This document shows positions 10,110 to 20,309 of a DNA stretch of 64,000 nt, piece by piece. Source of the stretch: an uncultured Bacteroidota bacterium (lineage in GTDB: Bacteria; Bacteroidota; Bacteroidia; Flavobacteriales; Flavobacteriaceae). The translations under genes were made by a program, and so were the position numbers. The notes under the pieces are model-generated. The model ran no database searches. It was not told the origin of the DNA and saw nothing but the letters and a program-made list of their open reading frames with translations. Position 1 is the stretch's first letter; every line of letters starts with the position of its first letter. The DNA lies in assembly GCA_902514615.1 (NCBI GenBank), contig CABXRG010000002.1, positions 32,537 to 96,536 of the forward strand, given 5' to 3'.

Positions 10110-10934
10110 ATGCCAGTAAGAAAATTAAAACCGGTTACGCCGTCACAAAGATTTAGAGTTGTTAATGGATTTGATGCCATCACAACAGATAGTCCTGAAA
10201 AATCATTATTAACTACCATAAAAAGAACTGGTGGAAGAAATAATCATGGTAAAATGACTAGTAAGTATAGAGGTGGTGGACACAAGAAAAGATATAGAAT
10301 TATTGATTTCAAAAGAGATAAGTTTGACGTATCTGCTGATGTAAAATCCATTGAATATGATCCAAATCGTTCTGCTTTTATATCTCTAATTGAATATAAA
10401 GACGGAGAAAAGAGATATATAGTTGCGCAAAATGGTTTAAAGGTTGGACAAAGTGTTGTTTCTGGAGAATCAGTTTCACCTGAAATTGGAAACGCCATGC
10501 CTATTAGCAAAATTCCTTTAGGTACAATTATTTCATGTATTGAGTTGAATCCAGGTAAGGGCGCTAGTATATCTAGAAGTGCTGGATCATTTGCTCAGCT
10601 TATGGCTAAAGATGGTAAATTTTGTACTGTTAAGCTTCCTTCTGGAGAAACTAGAATGATCCTTAATACTTGTTATGCTACAATAGGTGCAGTATCAAAT
10701 TCTGATAATCAGCTTATTTCATCTGGTAAAGCTGGTAGAAAAAGATGGTTAGGTAGAAGACCAAGGACTAGACCAGTTGCTATGAACCCAGTAGATCACC
10801 CGATGGGAGGTGGAGAAGGTAAATCTTCAGGTGGTCATCCAAGATCTAAAAAAGGAATACCTGCTAAGGGTTACAGAACAAGATCTAAAAAGAAATCATC
10901 TTCTAAGTTTATAATTGAAAGAAGAAAAAAATAA
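10110..10934 (+). CDS. rplB: 50S ribosomal protein L2
   Basis: L2 is a core 50S protein needed for subunit association and peptidyl transfer. The 274 residues carry the N-terminal RNA-binding fold ([20 protein letters not shown]) and the C-terminal [20 protein letters not shown] motif including the functionally important His in [12 protein letters not shown]. Length and order match Bacteroidota L2. The neighbours rplW and rpsS lie within 2 and 6 bases. Confidence 0.99.
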   Translation: MPVRKLKPVTPSQRFRVVNGFDAITTDSPEKSLLTTIKRTGGRNNHGKMTSKYRGGGHKKRYRIIDFKRDKFDVSADVKSIEYDPNRSAFISLIEYKDGEKRYIVAQNGLKVGQSVVSGESVSPEIGNAMPISKIPLGTIISCIELNPGKGASISRSAGSFAQLMAKDGKFCTVKLPSGETRMILNTCYATIGAVSNSDNQLISSGKAGRKRWLGRRPRTRPVAMNPVDHPMGGGEGKSSGGHPRSKKGIPAKGYRTRSKKKSSSKFIIERRKK

Positions 10935-10940
10935 TATAGT

Positions 10941-11207
10941 ATGTCAAGATCATTAAAAAAAGGACCATATGTTCATTTAAGCCTTCTTAAAAAGGTTAAT
11001 AAAAATATTGAAGACAATAAGAAAGCTGTTATTAAAACATGGTCTAGATCTTCAATGATTATTCCTGATTTTGTGGGTCAAACGATTGCTGTTCATAACG
11101 GTAAACAATTTATCCCTGTTTATATAACAGAAAACATGGTTGGGCACAAGCTTGGAGAATTTTCTCCAACTAGATCGTTTAGAGGTCATACAGGAAATAA
11201 AAGATAA
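10941..11207 (+). CDS. rpsS: 30S ribosomal protein S19
   Basis: S19 is a 30S head protein near the A site finger. The 88 residues begin [12 protein letters not shown] and contain [22 protein letters not shown], with the ending [17 protein letters not shown] further 18 bases of AT-rich spacer separate it from rplV. Confidence 0.99.
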   Translation: MSRSLKKGPYVHLSLLKKVNKNIEDNKKAVIKTWSRSSMIIPDFVGQTIAVHNGKQFIPVYITENMVGHKLGEFSPTRSFRGHTGNKR

Positions 11208-11225
11208 ATAATATTGATTAATTAA

Positions 11226-11627
11226 ATGGGATCAAGAAAAAGAAATAGCGCTGATAAAACTAAAGAAGCAAAAAAAGATATAGCTTTTGCTAAACTTAAT
11301 AATTGTCCGACTTCTCCAAGAAAAATGCGTCTTGTGGCAGATCAGATAAGAGGAGAAGATATTGCAAATGCATTATCTATACTTAAGTTTAGTCCTAAAG
11401 AGGCATCAAGAAGATTGGAAAAACTTTTAGTTTCAGCAATATCTAACTGGCAGTCTAAAAATGAAGATGCTAACATTGATGCTGCTCAGCTTTTTGTTAA
11501 AGAAATTAGAGTAGATGGTGGAAGCATGTTAAAAAGAATAAGAACAGCTCCCCAAGGTAGAGCTCATAGAATTAGAAAGAGATCTAATCATGTAACATTA
11601 GTGCTTTCTTCAAAAACAATTAATTAA
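11226..11627 (+). CDS. rplV: 50S ribosomal protein L22
   Basis: L22 contributes the long hairpin lining the exit tunnel. The 133 residues include [20 protein letters not shown] and the C-terminal hairpin [20 protein letters not shown]. The N-terminal 18 residues form a lysine-rich extension common in Bacteroidota. The next gene, rpsC, begins at the very next base after the stop. Confidence 0.99.
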   Translation: MGSRKRNSADKTKEAKKDIAFAKLNNCPTSPRKMRLVADQIRGEDIANALSILKFSPKEASRRLEKLLVSAISNWQSKNEDANIDAAQLFVKEIRVDGGSMLKRIRTAPQGRAHRIRKRSNHVTLVLSSKTIN

Positions 11628-12338
11628 ATGGGACAAAAGACAAATCCAATAGGAAATAGATTAGGTATTATCAGAGGTTGGGATTCTAACTGGTGGGGTG
11701 GAAGAGATTATGGTGATAAAATCGCAGAAGATGATAAGATTAGAAAATATATTTACGCTAGACTTTCACGTGCAAGTGTTTCTAGTGTTATAATAGAAAG
11801 AACACTTAAATTAATTATTATTACAATAACTACTGCTAGACCGGGAATAATTATTGGAAAGGCAGGATCTGAAGTTGATAAATTAAAGGAAGAATTAAAG
11901 AAAATTACATCTAAAGACATTCAACTTAATATATTTGAAATTAAGCGTCCCGAATTAGATGCTTTTCTCGTTGGAAACAGTATTGCAAGGCAAATTGAGA
12001 ATAGAATTTCTTTTAGAAGAGCTATAAAAATGGCTATTGCTGCTGCAATGAGAATGAATGCTGAGGGAATTAAAATTCAAATATCTGGAAGGTTAAATGG
12101 TGCTGAAATGGCAAGGTCTGAATCTTATAAAGAGGGTAGAATTCCTCTTTCAACTTTTAGAGCTGATATTGACTATGCTATTGTTGAAGCGCATACAACT
12201 TACGGACGACTTGGAATAAAGGTTTGGATCATGAAAGGTGAAGTTTATGGTAAAAGAGAATTATCTCCATTAACTGGTATGAAAAAATCATCCAATAATT
12301 CTAAGAAAAACAATAGACAAAGAGATAGAAAAAATTAA
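11628..12338 (+). CDS. rpsC: 30S ribosomal protein S3
   Basis: S3 forms part of the mRNA entry channel. The 236-residue protein starts [18 protein letters not shown], has the KH-domain GxxG-like [20 protein letters not shown] and the C-terminal [13 protein letters not shown] segment. The last 20 residues are a basic, asparagine-rich tail. It abuts rplV with no spacer, and rplP follows after 6 bases. Confidence 0.99.
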   Translation: MGQKTNPIGNRLGIIRGWDSNWWGGRDYGDKIAEDDKIRKYIYARLSRASVSSVIIERTLKLIIITITTARPGIIIGKAGSEVDKLKEELKKITSKDIQLNIFEIKRPELDAFLVGNSIARQIENRISFRRAIKMAIAAAMRMNAEGIKIQISGRLNGAEMARSESYKEGRIPLSTFRADIDYAIVEAHTTYGRLGIKVWIMKGEVYGKRELSPLTGMKKSSNNSKKNNRQRDRKN

Positions 12339-12344
12339 TTAGAT

Positions 12345-12776
12345 ATGTTACAACCTAAAAGAACCAAATTTAGAAAAGCGCAGAAGGGTAAAATGAAAGG
12401 TTTATCTCAAAGAGGTCATAGACTTTCTAATGGTATGTTTGGAATAAAATCTTTAGAATCTAAATTTATTACTTCAAGGCAAATTGAGGCTGCAAGGATT
12501 GCTGCTACTAGATATATGAAAAGAGAAGGTCAGCTTTGGATAAAAATATTTCCAGATAAACCAATCACTAAAAAGCCTCTTGAGGTTAGAATGGGTAAAG
12601 GAAAAGGTGCTCCAGAGTATTTTGTGGCAGTTGTTAAACCAGGTAGAGTTCTTTTTGAAGTATCTGGTGTGCCTGTAGCTGTTGCAAAGGAAGCTTTAAG
12701 ACTAGCTGCTCAAAAATTACCAGTAACAACTAAATTTATTATTGCAAGAGATTTTAAAGGATATTATGAAAATTAG
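12345..12776 (+). CDS. rplP: 50S ribosomal protein L16
   Basis: L16 organises the A-site region of the 50S subunit. The 143 residues open with [19 protein letters not shown] and contain the Arg-containing [24 protein letters not shown] signature. Its 3' end overlaps the next gene, rpmC, by 11 bases. Confidence 0.99.
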   Translation: MLQPKRTKFRKAQKGKMKGLSQRGHRLSNGMFGIKSLESKFITSRQIEAARIAATRYMKREGQLWIKIFPDKPITKKPLEVRMGKGKGAPEYFVAVVKPGRVLFEVSGVPVAVAKEALRLAAQKLPVTTKFIIARDFKGYYEN

Positions 12777-12951
12777 TGAAATAAGAAATATGTCAACTGA
12801 TGAGTTAAACGAAAAGTTAACTGATACTTCTAAGAAGTTATCCCAGTTAAAATTTAATAACTCTGTTCAAACAATAGAAAATCCTCTTGAAATTAAAATT
12901 TTAAGAAGACAGCTTGCTAAGCTTAAAACTGTATTAAACGAAAAAAAATAA
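12766..12951 (+). CDS. rpmC: 50S ribosomal protein L29
   Basis: L29 neighbours L23 at the exit tunnel. I choose the ATG at 12766, giving 61 residues beginning [18 protein letters not shown], which matches the normal L29 start; an upstream TTG at 12742 would add eight residues buried in rplP and is unlikely. The family helix pair ([23 protein letters not shown] split across two helices) is seen. The 11-base overlap with rplP suggests translational coupling. Confidence 0.97.
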   Translation: MKISEIRNMSTDELNEKLTDTSKKLSQLKFNNSVQTIENPLEIKILRRQLAKLKTVLNEKK

Positions 12952-12957
12952 GATTAA

Positions 12958-13215
12958 ATGTCAACAAGAAGTCTAAGAAAAGAAAGAATAGGTATAGTAT
13001 CCTCTGATAAGATGGAAAAGTCTGTCGTAGTTGCAGAGGTTAAAAAGGTTAAACATCCTGTTTATGGAAAATTTGTTTTAAAGACAAAAAAGTATGTTGC
13101 TCATGATGAAAAGAACGACTGTAATGAGGGTGACACTGTAAGAATAATGGAGACAAGACCTATGAGTAAAACAAAAAAGTGGAGAATTGTAGAAATAATA
13201 GAAAGAGCAAAATAA
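12958..13215 (+). CDS. rpsQ: 30S ribosomal protein S17
   Basis: S17 is a primary 16S rRNA-binding protein with an OB fold. The 85 residues include [21 protein letters not shown] and the second signature [19 protein letters not shown]. The stop is one base from the rplN start. A minus-strand frame across rpsQ and rplN is a shadow. Confidence 0.99.
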   Translation: MSTRSLRKERIGIVSSDKMEKSVVVAEVKKVKHPVYGKFVLKTKKYVAHDEKNDCNEGDTVRIMETRPMSKTKKWRIVEIIERAK

Positions 13216-13216
13216 A

Positions 13217-13585
13217 ATGGTACAACAAGAATCAAGACTTAAGGTAGCTGATAATACTGGGGCAAAAGAAGTTCTCACCATACGTGTATTAGGTGGAACA
13301 AAGAGAAGGTATGCAAGAATTGGTGATAAAATTGTTGTCACAGTTAAGGATGCAACACCAAATGGAACAGTTAAAAAGGGTCAAGTTTCTATTGCTGTAG
13401 TTGTAAGAACAAAAAAAGAAGTTAGAAGACCAGATGGATCTTATATCAGATTTGATGAGAATGCGTGTGTATTACTTGCTCAAACTGGAGAAATGAGAGG
13501 AACAAGGGTATTTGGTCCTGTGGCTAGAGAATTGAGAGATAAACAATTTATGAAAATTGTTTCTCTTGCACCTGAAGTTTTATAA
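13217..13585 (+). CDS. rplN: 50S ribosomal protein L14
   Basis: L14 contacts helix 44 at the subunit interface and binds the silencing factor RsfS in other bacteria. The 122 residues start [19 protein letters not shown] and contain the signature [21 protein letters not shown] and [13 protein letters not shown]. Length and order are standard. Confidence 0.99.
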   Translation: MVQQESRLKVADNTGAKEVLTIRVLGGTKRRYARIGDKIVVTVKDATPNGTVKKGQVSIAVVVRTKKEVRRPDGSYIRFDENACVLLAQTGEMRGTRVFGPVARELRDKQFMKIVSLAPEVL

Positions 13586-13592
13586 TAGAGAT

Positions 13593-13904
13593 ATGAACAA
13601 GATTAAAATAAAAAAAGGAGATCAAGTAATAGTAATTGCTGGTGAGAATAAAGGTACAAAAGGTACTGTTCTTAAAGTATTATACAATTCAAATAAAGCC
13701 TTAGTTGAAGGAGTTAATACAGTTAAGAGACATACTAAGCCTAATTCTGAGAATCCAAAAGGTGGTATTATTGAAAAACAACTTCCGATTAATATTTCCA
13801 ATTTATCTCTAATGACCAAAGAGGGGGAGACGACTAGAATTGGATTTAAAATTGAAGATGGAAAAAAAGTACGTATATCTACAAAATCTAAAGAAATTAT
13901 TTAA
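13593..13904 (+). CDS. rplX: 50S ribosomal protein L24
   Basis: L24 is an assembly initiator for the 50S subunit. The ATG at 13593 gives 103 residues starting [21 protein letters not shown], the KOW motif expected at the very N-terminus; a TTG at 13557 would add twelve residues inside rplN and is rejected. [21 protein letters not shown] is also typical. The stop leads into rplE through a TAATTATG junction. Confidence 0.98.
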   Translation: MNKIKIKKGDQVIVIAGENKGTKGTVLKVLYNSNKALVEGVNTVKRHTKPNSENPKGGIIEKQLPINISNLSLMTKEGETTRIGFKIEDGKKVRISTKSKEII

Positions 13905-13906
13905 TT

Positions 13907-14458
13907 ATGTCGAATACACCAAGATTAAAAGAAGATTATTCAAGTAAGATAGTTAATGAGCTTAAAGATAAGCTTGGATTAACAAATATAATGCAGGTAC
14001 CTTCATTAGATAAAATTGTTATATCAAGAGGTGTAGGTGCTGCTGTGAGTGACAAAAAACTTATTGATCACGCTGTAGAGGAGTTAACTTTAATTTCTGG
14101 TCAAAAGGCTATTGCTACTCTTTCAAAGAAGGATGTTGCATCATTCAAACTTAGAAAAGGTACACCGATTGGAGCTAAAGTAACTTTGAGAGGTGATAGA
14201 ATGTATGAGTTTCTAGACAGACTTATTACTATAGCATTACCAAGAGTTAGAGATTTTCAAGGGATAAAGGCTGATGGTTTTGATGGTAGAGGAAATTATA
14301 ATCTTGGAATAAAAGAGCAAATAATATTTCCAGAAATTAATATTGATAAAGTGAATAAAATTTCGGGTATGGATATCACATTTGTAACTAATACAAACTC
14401 TGATAAAGAGGCAAAAGCATTATTAACAGATTTAGGATTACCTTTTAAAAAACAATAA
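13907..14458 (+). CDS. rplE: 50S ribosomal protein L5
   Basis: L5 binds 5S rRNA and contacts the P-site tRNA. The 183 residues contain [22 protein letters not shown], the [17 protein letters not shown] signature and [15 protein letters not shown]. The gene is one base from rpsN. Confidence 0.99.
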   Translation: MSNTPRLKEDYSSKIVNELKDKLGLTNIMQVPSLDKIVISRGVGAAVSDKKLIDHAVEELTLISGQKAIATLSKKDVASFKLRKGTPIGAKVTLRGDRMYEFLDRLITIALPRVRDFQGIKADGFDGRGNYNLGIKEQIIFPEINIDKVNKISGMDITFVTNTNSDKEAKALLTDLGLPFKKQ

Positions 14459-14459
14459 T

Positions 14460-14729
14460 ATGGCAAAAGAATCAATGAAAGCAAGGGAGAGAAAAAGAGA
14501 ACGTATAGTTGCAAAATATGCTGCTAAACGAAAGTCTTTAAAAGAAGCAAAAGATTATGTTGGTCTTCAGAAACTCCCAAAAAACGCTTCTCCAATTAGA
14601 CTTCATAATAGGTGTAAGTTAACAGGAAGGCCTAAAGGTTATATTAGACAATTTGGTCTTTCTAGAGTAATGTTTAGAGAAATGGCTAATAAAGGTTTAA
14701 TCCCAGGTGTAACAAAAGCAAGTTGGTAA
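14460..14729 (+). CDS. rpsN: 30S ribosomal protein S14, zinc-free long form
   Basis: S14 completes 30S head assembly. The 89-residue length is the long form, which lacks the CxxC pairs of the 61-residue zinc-ribbon form; only one cysteine, in [12 protein letters not shown], is present. The C-terminal [19 protein letters not shown] is canonical. With L36 and L31 it belongs to a set of zinc-free ribosomal proteins in this window. Confidence 0.99.
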   Translation: MAKESMKARERKRERIVAKYAAKRKSLKEAKDYVGLQKLPKNASPIRLHNRCKLTGRPKGYIRQFGLSRVMFREMANKGLIPGVTKASW

Positions 14730-14739
14730 ATTAAAGATT

Positions 14740-15141
14740 ATGTATACAGATACTATTGCAGATTATTTAACGAGAGTAAGAAACGCTAGCATGGCTGGTC
14801 ATAAAGTTGTTGATATTCCATCTTCTAATATTAAGAAGGATATAACAAAAATTCTTTTTGATCAAGGCTATATTTTGAGCTATAAATTTGAAGATACAGA
14901 TGACAAGCAAGGTAATATTAAAATTGCTTTGAAATACGATACAGTTTCTAAGCAACCAGTTATTAAAGAGATTCAAAGAATTAGTAAACCAGGTCTTAGA
15001 AAATATTCTAGTTCTCAAGAGTTTCCTAGAGTTTTAAATGGCTTAGGGATCTCTATTATATCTACCTCAAAAGGTGTTATGACTGGAAAACAAGCTGCTA
15101 GCCAGAATATAGGTGGTGAATTAATTTGTTATGTTTTTTAA
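14740..15141 (+). CDS. rpsH: 30S ribosomal protein S8
   Basis: S8 binds the central domain of 16S rRNA and is the spc operon repressor in E. coli. The 133 residues start MYTDTIADYLTRVRNAS (family pattern DxIADxLTRIRNA) and end with ISTSKGVMTGKQAASQNIGGELICYVF, matching the GxxTxxxAxxxxxGGExLCxV pattern split here by one helix. Neighbours rpsN and rplF are within 10 bases. Confidence 0.99.
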   Translation: MYTDTIADYLTRVRNASMAGHKVVDIPSSNIKKDITKILFDQGYILSYKFEDTDDKQGNIKIALKYDTVSKQPVIKEIQRISKPGLRKYSSSQEFPRVLNGLGISIISTSKGVMTGKQAASQNIGGELICYVF

Positions 15142-15150
15142 AAAATAATT

Positions 15151-15693
15151 ATGTCAAGAATAGGTAACAATCCGATAAGTATCCCAGAAGGCGTTTCAGT
15201 TAACGTTAATGGAGATATAATTACTGTAAAAGGTAAAAATGGTGAGATGAATCAAAATTTTGATGGTGTTAGTTTTGATATCTCTGATGACACTATCATA
15301 GTTAAGAGAAACTCTGAATCAAAAGATCATAAATCTAAACATGGATTATATAGAGCTCTTGTCTATAATATGGTTCTAGGTGTTTCAGATGGATTTACCC
15401 TAGAATTAGAATTAGTAGGGGTTGGTTATAGAGCAAATGCTTCAGGCCAAAAGCTAGATTTATCTCTAGGATTTTCTCATACAATTGCAATGAATATTGC
15501 GTCTGAGGTAAAAGTTGAAACAATTAATGAAAAAGGTAAAAATCCTATTATTAAACTATCATCTCCAGACAAACAACTGGTTGGTCACGTAGCGGCAAAA
15601 ATAAGATCATTTAGAAGACCAGAACCATACAAAGGAAAAGGAATAAAATTTGTTGGTGAACAAATAAGAAGAAAAGCAGGTAAATCAGCATAA
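15151..15693 (+). CDS. rplF: 50S ribosomal protein L6
   Basis: L6 lies near the GTPase-associated region of the 50S subunit. The 180 residues show the duplicated L6 fold: [17 protein letters not shown] at the N-terminus, [20 protein letters not shown] in the middle and the signature [22 protein letters not shown] at the end. One base separates it from rplR. Confidence 0.99.
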   Translation: MSRIGNNPISIPEGVSVNVNGDIITVKGKNGEMNQNFDGVSFDISDDTIIVKRNSESKDHKSKHGLYRALVYNMVLGVSDGFTLELELVGVGYRANASGQKLDLSLGFSHTIAMNIASEVKVETINEKGKNPIIKLSSPDKQLVGHVAAKIRSFRRPEPYKGKGIKFVGEQIRRKAGKSA

Positions 15694-15694
15694 T

Positions 15695-16054
15695 ATGACA
15701 AATACTAAAACTTTCAGAAGAAATAGAATTAGACAAAGAATAAAGAAAGTAATCTCTGGTACTCCTGATTATCCTAGACTTTCTGTATTTAGAAGTAATA
15801 AAGAAATTTATTGCCAAGTAATTGATGACGTTAATGGAAAAACACTTCTACAAACATCTTCTAGAGACAAGGCTATCATTGATCTTAAATTAAAAACTAA
15901 TACTGAAGTATCTTTTAATGTAGGTAAGTTAGTAGCTGAACAAGCTATTAAAAATGGTATTGAAAAAATAAAATTTGATAGAGGTGGTTATCTCTATCAT
16001 GGTAGAGTAAAATCGCTAGCTGAAGGAGCAAGAGAAGGCGGACTTAAATTTTAA
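15695..16054 (+). CDS. rplR: 50S ribosomal protein L18
   Basis: L18 binds 5S rRNA together with L5. The 119 residues contain [35 protein letters not shown] and the C-terminal [20 protein letters not shown]. It lies in the usual rplF-rplR-rpsE order. Confidence 0.99.
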   Translation: MTNTKTFRRNRIRQRIKKVISGTPDYPRLSVFRSNKEIYCQVIDDVNGKTLLQTSSRDKAIIDLKLKTNTEVSFNVGKLVAEQAIKNGIEKIKFDRGGYLYHGRVKSLAEGAREGGLKF

Positions 16055-16056
16055 AT

Positions 16057-16581
16057 ATGTATAAAAATTATAAAAATATTGAACTTGTAAAACCTGCTGG
16101 TCTTGAACTTAAAGATAAACTAGTTGGAATTCAGAGAGTTACTAAGGTTACTAAAGGTGGTAGAGCTTTTGGTTTTTCTGCAATAGTTGTTGTAGGAGAT
16201 GAAAACGGTGTGGTTGGTCATGGTCTTGGAAAAGCTAAAGAGGTTACAACTGCAATTTCAAAAGCTGTTGAGGACGCAAAGAAAAACTTAGTAAGAATAC
16301 CAATTGAAAATGGTACTTTACCTCATGAACAAAAAGGTAAATTTGGTGGCTCCAGAGTATTTATAAAACCTGCTACGCCAGGTACTGGTGTTATTGCAGG
16401 TGGTGCAGTTAGAACAGTTTTAGAAGCTGTAGGAATTCAAAATGTACTTTCTAAATCTCAAGGTTCTTCAAACCCACATAATGTTGTGAAAGCAACCTTT
16501 GATGCATTATTAAATTTAAGAAGTCCATTAACAATATCAAGACAAAGAGGAATTTCACTAGATAAAGTTTTTAAAGGATGA
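16057..16581 (+). CDS. rpsE: 30S ribosomal protein S5
   Basis: S5 acts in decoding fidelity and mRNA unwinding at the entry channel. The 174 residues include the double-stranded RNA-binding signature [20 protein letters not shown] and [10 protein letters not shown], then [20 protein letters not shown]. The stop overlaps the rpmD start by four bases (ATGA), a classic coupled junction. Confidence 0.99.
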   Translation: MYKNYKNIELVKPAGLELKDKLVGIQRVTKVTKGGRAFGFSAIVVVGDENGVVGHGLGKAKEVTTAISKAVEDAKKNLVRIPIENGTLPHEQKGKFGGSRVFIKPATPGTGVIAGGAVRTVLEAVGIQNVLSKSQGSSNPHNVVKATFDALLNLRSPLTISRQRGISLDKVFKG

Positions 16582-16763
16582 GTAAAAAAATAAGAATAAA
16601 ACAAGTAAGAAGCACAATTAGAAGAGTAGAGTCTCAGAAAAGAACTCTTGAAGCTCTAGGCTTAAGAAAAATTGGAATGGAAGTTGAACATGAACTTACT
16701 TCATCAATCAAAGGAATGATTGATAAGGTGAGCCACCTTGTTGAAGTTAATTCTATTAAATAA
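16578..16763 (+). CDS. rpmD: 50S ribosomal protein L30
   Basis: L30 is a small 50S protein of 61 residues. It begins [16 protein letters not shown] and contains [19 protein letters not shown], the family signature. The ATG overlaps the rpsE stop. Confidence 0.98.
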   Translation: MSKKIRIKQVRSTIRRVESQKRTLEALGLRKIGMEVEHELTSSIKGMIDKVSHLVEVNSIK

Positions 16764-16768
16764 TAATT

Positions 16769-17221
16769 ATGAGTTTAAATAATTTAACACCTGCAAAAGG
16801 ATCAAATAAAACTAGTGGTAAAAGACTTGGAAGAGGCCAAGGTTCAGGTAAAGGGAAAACTTCAGGAAGAGGTCATAATGGAGCACAGTCTAGATCTGGA
16901 TATTCAAGGAAAATTGGTTTTGAAGGTGGACAGATGCCACTTCAAAGAAGGATACCAAAATTTGGTTTTAAAAATATTAACAGAATTGAATACAATACAA
17001 TTAATATTGATGACATTCAGACTCTTGTTGATGATAAAAAAATAAAGAAAGATTTAACTATCGAAAAGATGGTAGAACTTAGACTTATAAAAAAAGGAAA
17101 ATTAGTTAAGGTTTTAGGTCGTGGTAAAATTGATGTCCCTGTTAACATAACAGCTAATAAATTCTCTGCTACAGCAGAAAAACTTATTGAAAAAGCTGGT
17201 GGTAAAATCACTAAGATATAA
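16769..17221 (+). CDS. rplO: 50S ribosomal protein L15
   Basis: L15 is a late-assembly 50S protein with a glycine/arginine-rich N-terminus. The 150 residues begin [20 protein letters not shown] and contain [20 protein letters not shown], then the folded part with [19 protein letters not shown]. Parallel frames inside it are shadows. Confidence 0.99.
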   Translation: MSLNNLTPAKGSNKTSGKRLGRGQGSGKGKTSGRGHNGAQSRSGYSRKIGFEGGQMPLQRRIPKFGFKNINRIEYNTINIDDIQTLVDDKKIKKDLTIEKMVELRLIKKGKLVKVLGRGKIDVPVNITANKFSATAEKLIEKAGGKITKI

Positions 17222-17223
17222 TA

Positions 17224-18576
17224 ATGAACAAGCTAGTAGACATAATAAAAAGTATTTATAATATCAAAGAGTTAAGGGATAGAATCCTTTTTACTCTTGG
17301 TCTTTTATTAGTCTACAGACTTGGAGCTCAAGTTGTACTTCCAGGTGTTGACTCACTTGCTTTATCTGATCTTTCTTCAAGATCAGACGGTGGAGGACTT
17401 CTGGGAATTCTTAATGCTTTTACAGGTGGAGCTTTCGCTAATGCATCTATCTTTGCATTAGGTATTATGCCTTATATATCAGCATCTATTGTAGTTCAGC
17501 TTATGGGAGTTGCTCTTCCATATCTTCAAAAATTACAAAAAGAAGGAGAAAGTGGTAGGAAAAAAATAACACAAATCACTAGATGGTTAACTATTTTTAT
17601 TTGTACAGTCCAAGCACCAGCATATCTTTATGGTTTGAGTGCTCTAGGTGTTCCTGATAGTGCTTTCATCTTCGGAAGAACTCCTATGTTTATCTTTACT
17701 TCTATTATAATCCTTGTAACAGGTTGTATTTTTGCTATGTGGCTTGGGGAAAAGATAACAGATAGAGGAATTGGTAATGGTATTTCACTTCTTATTACTG
17801 TTGGTATTGTTGCTACATTGCCACTTTCATTTACACAAAACTTAATTTCTAGAATATCTGAAAGTAATGGAGGCTTAATTATGGTTGTAATTGAATTAGC
17901 AGTTTGGCTTGTAATTATTTTGTTAAGCATACTCTTAGTTATGGCTGTAAGACAGATACCAGTTCAGTATGCAAGAAGAAATTCTGTTCCAGGATCTCAA
18001 TCCTCTGGAATGGCTAAAAGACAATATATACCTCTTAAACTTAATGCTTCTGGTGTTATGCCAATTATATTTGCCCAAGCTTTAATGTTTGCACCTGCAA
18101 CCATTGGAAGTGTTTTTGGAACATCATCTATAGGCCAATGGCTTCAAGCTAGTTTTTCTGATATTTTCGGATTATGGTACAATATTTTATTTGGTCTGTT
18201 AGTTGTAATTTTTACTTTCTTTTACACTGCAATAACAGTTCCAACAAATAAGATGTCAGACGATCTAAAAAGAAGCGGTGGTTTCGTTCCAGGAATCAGA
18301 CCTGGTAATGAAACATCAGAATACCTTGATTCAGTTATGTCACACATAACTTTTCCTGGCTCATTATATTTAGCAGTAATTGCAGTTTTCCCTGCTATAG
18401 TTGTTCAATTAATTGGTATGCAGCAAGGTTGGGCTCTTTTTTTCGGAGGGACCTCTCTTTTAATTATGGTTGGAGTAGCAATAGATACGATACAACAAGT
18501 AAATGCATATTTACTTAATAATCATTATGATGGTCTAATGAAGTCTGGTTCAATGAGAAGTAAACCAACAATATAA
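17224..18576 (+). CDS. secY: Preprotein translocase subunit SecY
   Basis: SecY forms the protein-conducting channel of the inner membrane with SecE and SecG. The 450 residues show about ten membrane segments, beginning with RDRILFTLGLLLVYRLGAQV, then the plug and TM2 region (NAFTGGAFANASIFALGIMPYI) and the conserved cytoplasmic loop KRQYIPLKLNASGVMPIIFA. Its place between rplO and infA is typical for flavobacteria, where adk and map are not inserted here. infA starts at the next base after the stop. Confidence 0.99.
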   Translation: MNKLVDIIKSIYNIKELRDRILFTLGLLLVYRLGAQVVLPGVDSLALSDLSSRSDGGGLLGILNAFTGGAFANASIFALGIMPYISASIVVQLMGVALPYLQKLQKEGESGRKKITQITRWLTIFICTVQAPAYLYGLSALGVPDSAFIFGRTPMFIFTSIIILVTGCIFAMWLGEKITDRGIGNGISLLITVGIVATLPLSFTQNLISRISESNGGLIMVVIELAVWLVIILLSILLVMAVRQIPVQYARRNSVPGSQSSGMAKRQYIPLKLNASGVMPIIFAQALMFAPATIGSVFGTSSIGQWLQASFSDIFGLWYNILFGLLVVIFTFFYTAITVPTNKMSDDLKRSGGFVPGIRPGNETSEYLDSVMSHITFPGSLYLAVIAVFPAIVVQLIGMQQGWALFFGGTSLLIMVGVAIDTIQQVNAYLLNNHYDGLMKSGSMRSKPTI

Positions 18577-18792
18577 ATGGCAAAACAGAAATCCATAGAA
18601 CAAGAAGGTAAGATTATTGAGGCACTCTCTAATGCTATGTTTAGAGTTGAACTAGAGAATGGTCATGTTGTAACAGCTCATATATCAGGAAAGATGAGAC
18701 TACATTATATCAAGCTTTTACCAGGAGATAAAGTAAAGCTAGAAATGAGTCCTTATGATTTATCAAAAGCAAGAATAACATTTAGAATGTAA
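18577..18792 (+). CDS. infA: Translation initiation factor IF-1
   Basis: IF-1 is an OB-fold protein that blocks the A site during initiation. The 71 residues begin [20 protein letters not shown] and contain the family signature [20 protein letters not shown] and [16 protein letters not shown]. It directly abuts secY, suggesting coupled translation. Confidence 0.99.
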   Translation: MAKQKSIEQEGKIIEALSNAMFRVELENGHVVTAHISGKMRLHYIKLLPGDKVKLEMSPYDLSKARITFRM

Positions 18793-18803
18793 TACATATT
18801 AAA

Positions 18804-18920
18804 ATGAAAGTTAAAGCATCAATAAAAAAAAGAAGTAGTGAATGTAAAATCGTCAGAAGAAAAGGACGACTATATGTCATTAATAAAAAAAATCCAAGAT
18901 TTAAACAAAGACAAGGTTAA
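18804..18920 (+). CDS. rpmJ: 50S ribosomal protein L36, zinc-free form
   Basis: A 38-codon gene between infA and rpsM encodes L36: it begins [19 protein letters not shown] and ends [12 protein letters not shown]. The zinc-ribbon form has three Cys and one His; here positions 11, 27 and 33 are Ser, Asn and Phe and only Cys14 remains, so no zinc can be bound in the usual way. Such forms are common in Bacteroidota. The stop leads to rpsM through a TAATTATG junction. Confidence 0.97.
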   Translation: MKVKASIKKRSSECKIVRRKGRLYVINKKNPRFKQRQG

Positions 18921-18922
18921 TT

Positions 18923-19297
18923 ATGGCTAGAATTTCAGGAATTGATATACCAAAAGAAAAAAGAGGAGCAATCTCTTTAACATACATATATGGTATTGGT
19001 AAAAGCTTAGCAATTACAATATTAGAAAATGCAAAAGTAGATCCTAATAAAAAGGTTGCAGATTGGGATGATAAAGACATTGCAAGCGTAAGGGATGTAG
19101 TAAGTAGTCTTACTATCGAAGGTGAGCTAAGATCAGAAACTCAATTGAACATTAAAAGATTAATGGATATTGGAAGTTATAGAGGTATAAGACATAGAAC
19201 CGGTCTTCCTTTAAGAGGTCAGAGAACAAAAAATAATTCTAGAACCAGAAAAGGTAAAAGAAAAACTGTAGCTAACAAGAAAAAAGCGACTAAGTAA
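18923..19297 (+). CDS. rpsM: 30S ribosomal protein S13
   Basis: S13 forms intersubunit bridges with L5 in the 30S head. The 124 residues start [20 protein letters not shown] and contain the signature [19 protein letters not shown] with a basic tail. First gene of the alpha part of the cluster. Confidence 0.99.
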   Translation: MARISGIDIPKEKRGAISLTYIYGIGKSLAITILENAKVDPNKKVADWDDKDIASVRDVVSSLTIEGELRSETQLNIKRLMDIGSYRGIRHRTGLPLRGQRTKNNSRTRKGKRKTVANKKKATK

Positions 19298-19299
19298 TT

Positions 19300-19683
19300 A
19301 TGGCAAAATCAACTAACAAAAAAAGAAAAGTAATTGTAGATTCAGTAGGTGAAGCTCATATTAATGCTTCATTTAATAATATAATTATATCATTAACAAA
19401 TTTAAAAGGTGAAGTAATTTCATGGTCTTCTGCTGGAAAAATGGGCTTTAGGGGTTCTAAAAAGAATACTCCCTTTGCTGCTCAAACAGCTGCTGAAGAT
19501 TGTGCAAAGATTGCTTTTGACGCTGGTCTTAGAAGAATAAAAGTACTAGTTAAAGGACCAGGTAATGGAAGGGAGTCAGCAATCAGAACACTTCATAATA
19601 ACGGTTTAGAGGTGTCAGAAATTATTGATGTTACACCTGTACCTCACAATGGATGTAGACCACCTAAAAGAAGAAGAGTTTAA
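19300..19683 (+). CDS. rpsK: 30S ribosomal protein S11
   Basis: S11 lies on the 30S platform near the E site. The 127 residues show [36 protein letters not shown] and the terminal signature [18 protein letters not shown]. It follows rpsM in a TAATTATG junction. Confidence 0.99.
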   Translation: MAKSTNKKRKVIVDSVGEAHINASFNNIIISLTNLKGEVISWSSAGKMGFRGSKKNTPFAAQTAAEDCAKIAFDAGLRRIKVLVKGPGNGRESAIRTLHNNGLEVSEIIDVTPVPHNGCRPPKRRRV

Positions 19684-19698
19684 TTAATTATAATATAA

Positions 19699-20304
19699 AT
19701 GGCAAGATATACAGGACCAAAAACAAAAATTTCTAGAAAGTTCGGTGAACCACTTTTTGGTGAAGACCGTACTTTAGAGAAAAAAAATTACCCTCCAGGA
19801 CAACATGGTAACGCCAAGAGAAGAGGAAAAAAATCTGAATACGCTATTCAATTAATGGAAAAACAGAAAGCCAAGTATACTTATGGTATTCTTGAAAAAC
19901 AGTTTAAAAACATTTATGATAAAGCTAATAGAGGGAAAGGTATTACAGGTGAATTATTACTTCAGCTTTGTGAATCTAGACTGGATAATGTTGTGTTTAG
20001 AATGGGTATTTCCAAAACACGAGATGGTGCTAGACAATTAGTTTCTCACAAACATGTTACTGTCAATGGCTCAATTGTGAATATTCCATCTTACACACTT
20101 AGACCTGGTGACATGGTATCAATTAGGGAAAAATCAAAATCATTAAAAGCTATTGAGAGCTCTCTTATGGAAAATAGCTCTGAATATGATTGGATCAAGT
20201 TTAATAGAGAAAGACTTGAAGGAGAGTTTGTTACAATTCCAGAAAGAGAGCAGATTCCAGAAAACATTAAAGAACAATTAATCGTTGAATTATACTCAAA
20301 ATAA
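19699..20304 (+). CDS. rpsD: 30S ribosomal protein S4
   Basis: S4 is a primary 16S-binding protein and, in E. coli, the alpha operon repressor. The 201 residues contain [20 protein letters not shown] and [20 protein letters not shown], the S4 RNA-binding domain. No cysteine cluster is present near the N-terminus, so this is the zinc-free form. Fifteen bases lie between rpsK and rpsD. Confidence 0.99.
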   Translation: MARYTGPKTKISRKFGEPLFGEDRTLEKKNYPPGQHGNAKRRGKKSEYAIQLMEKQKAKYTYGILEKQFKNIYDKANRGKGITGELLLQLCESRLDNVVFRMGISKTRDGARQLVSHKHVTVNGSIVNIPSYTLRPGDMVSIREKSKSLKAIESSLMENSSEYDWIKFNRERLEGEFVTIPEREQIPENIKEQLIVELYSK

Positions 20305-20309
20305 AAATT

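Noticed and set aside
13557..13592. Longer N-terminus for L24 from a TTG inside rplN.
   Set aside because: L24 begins directly with the KOW motif, matched by the ATG at 13593.
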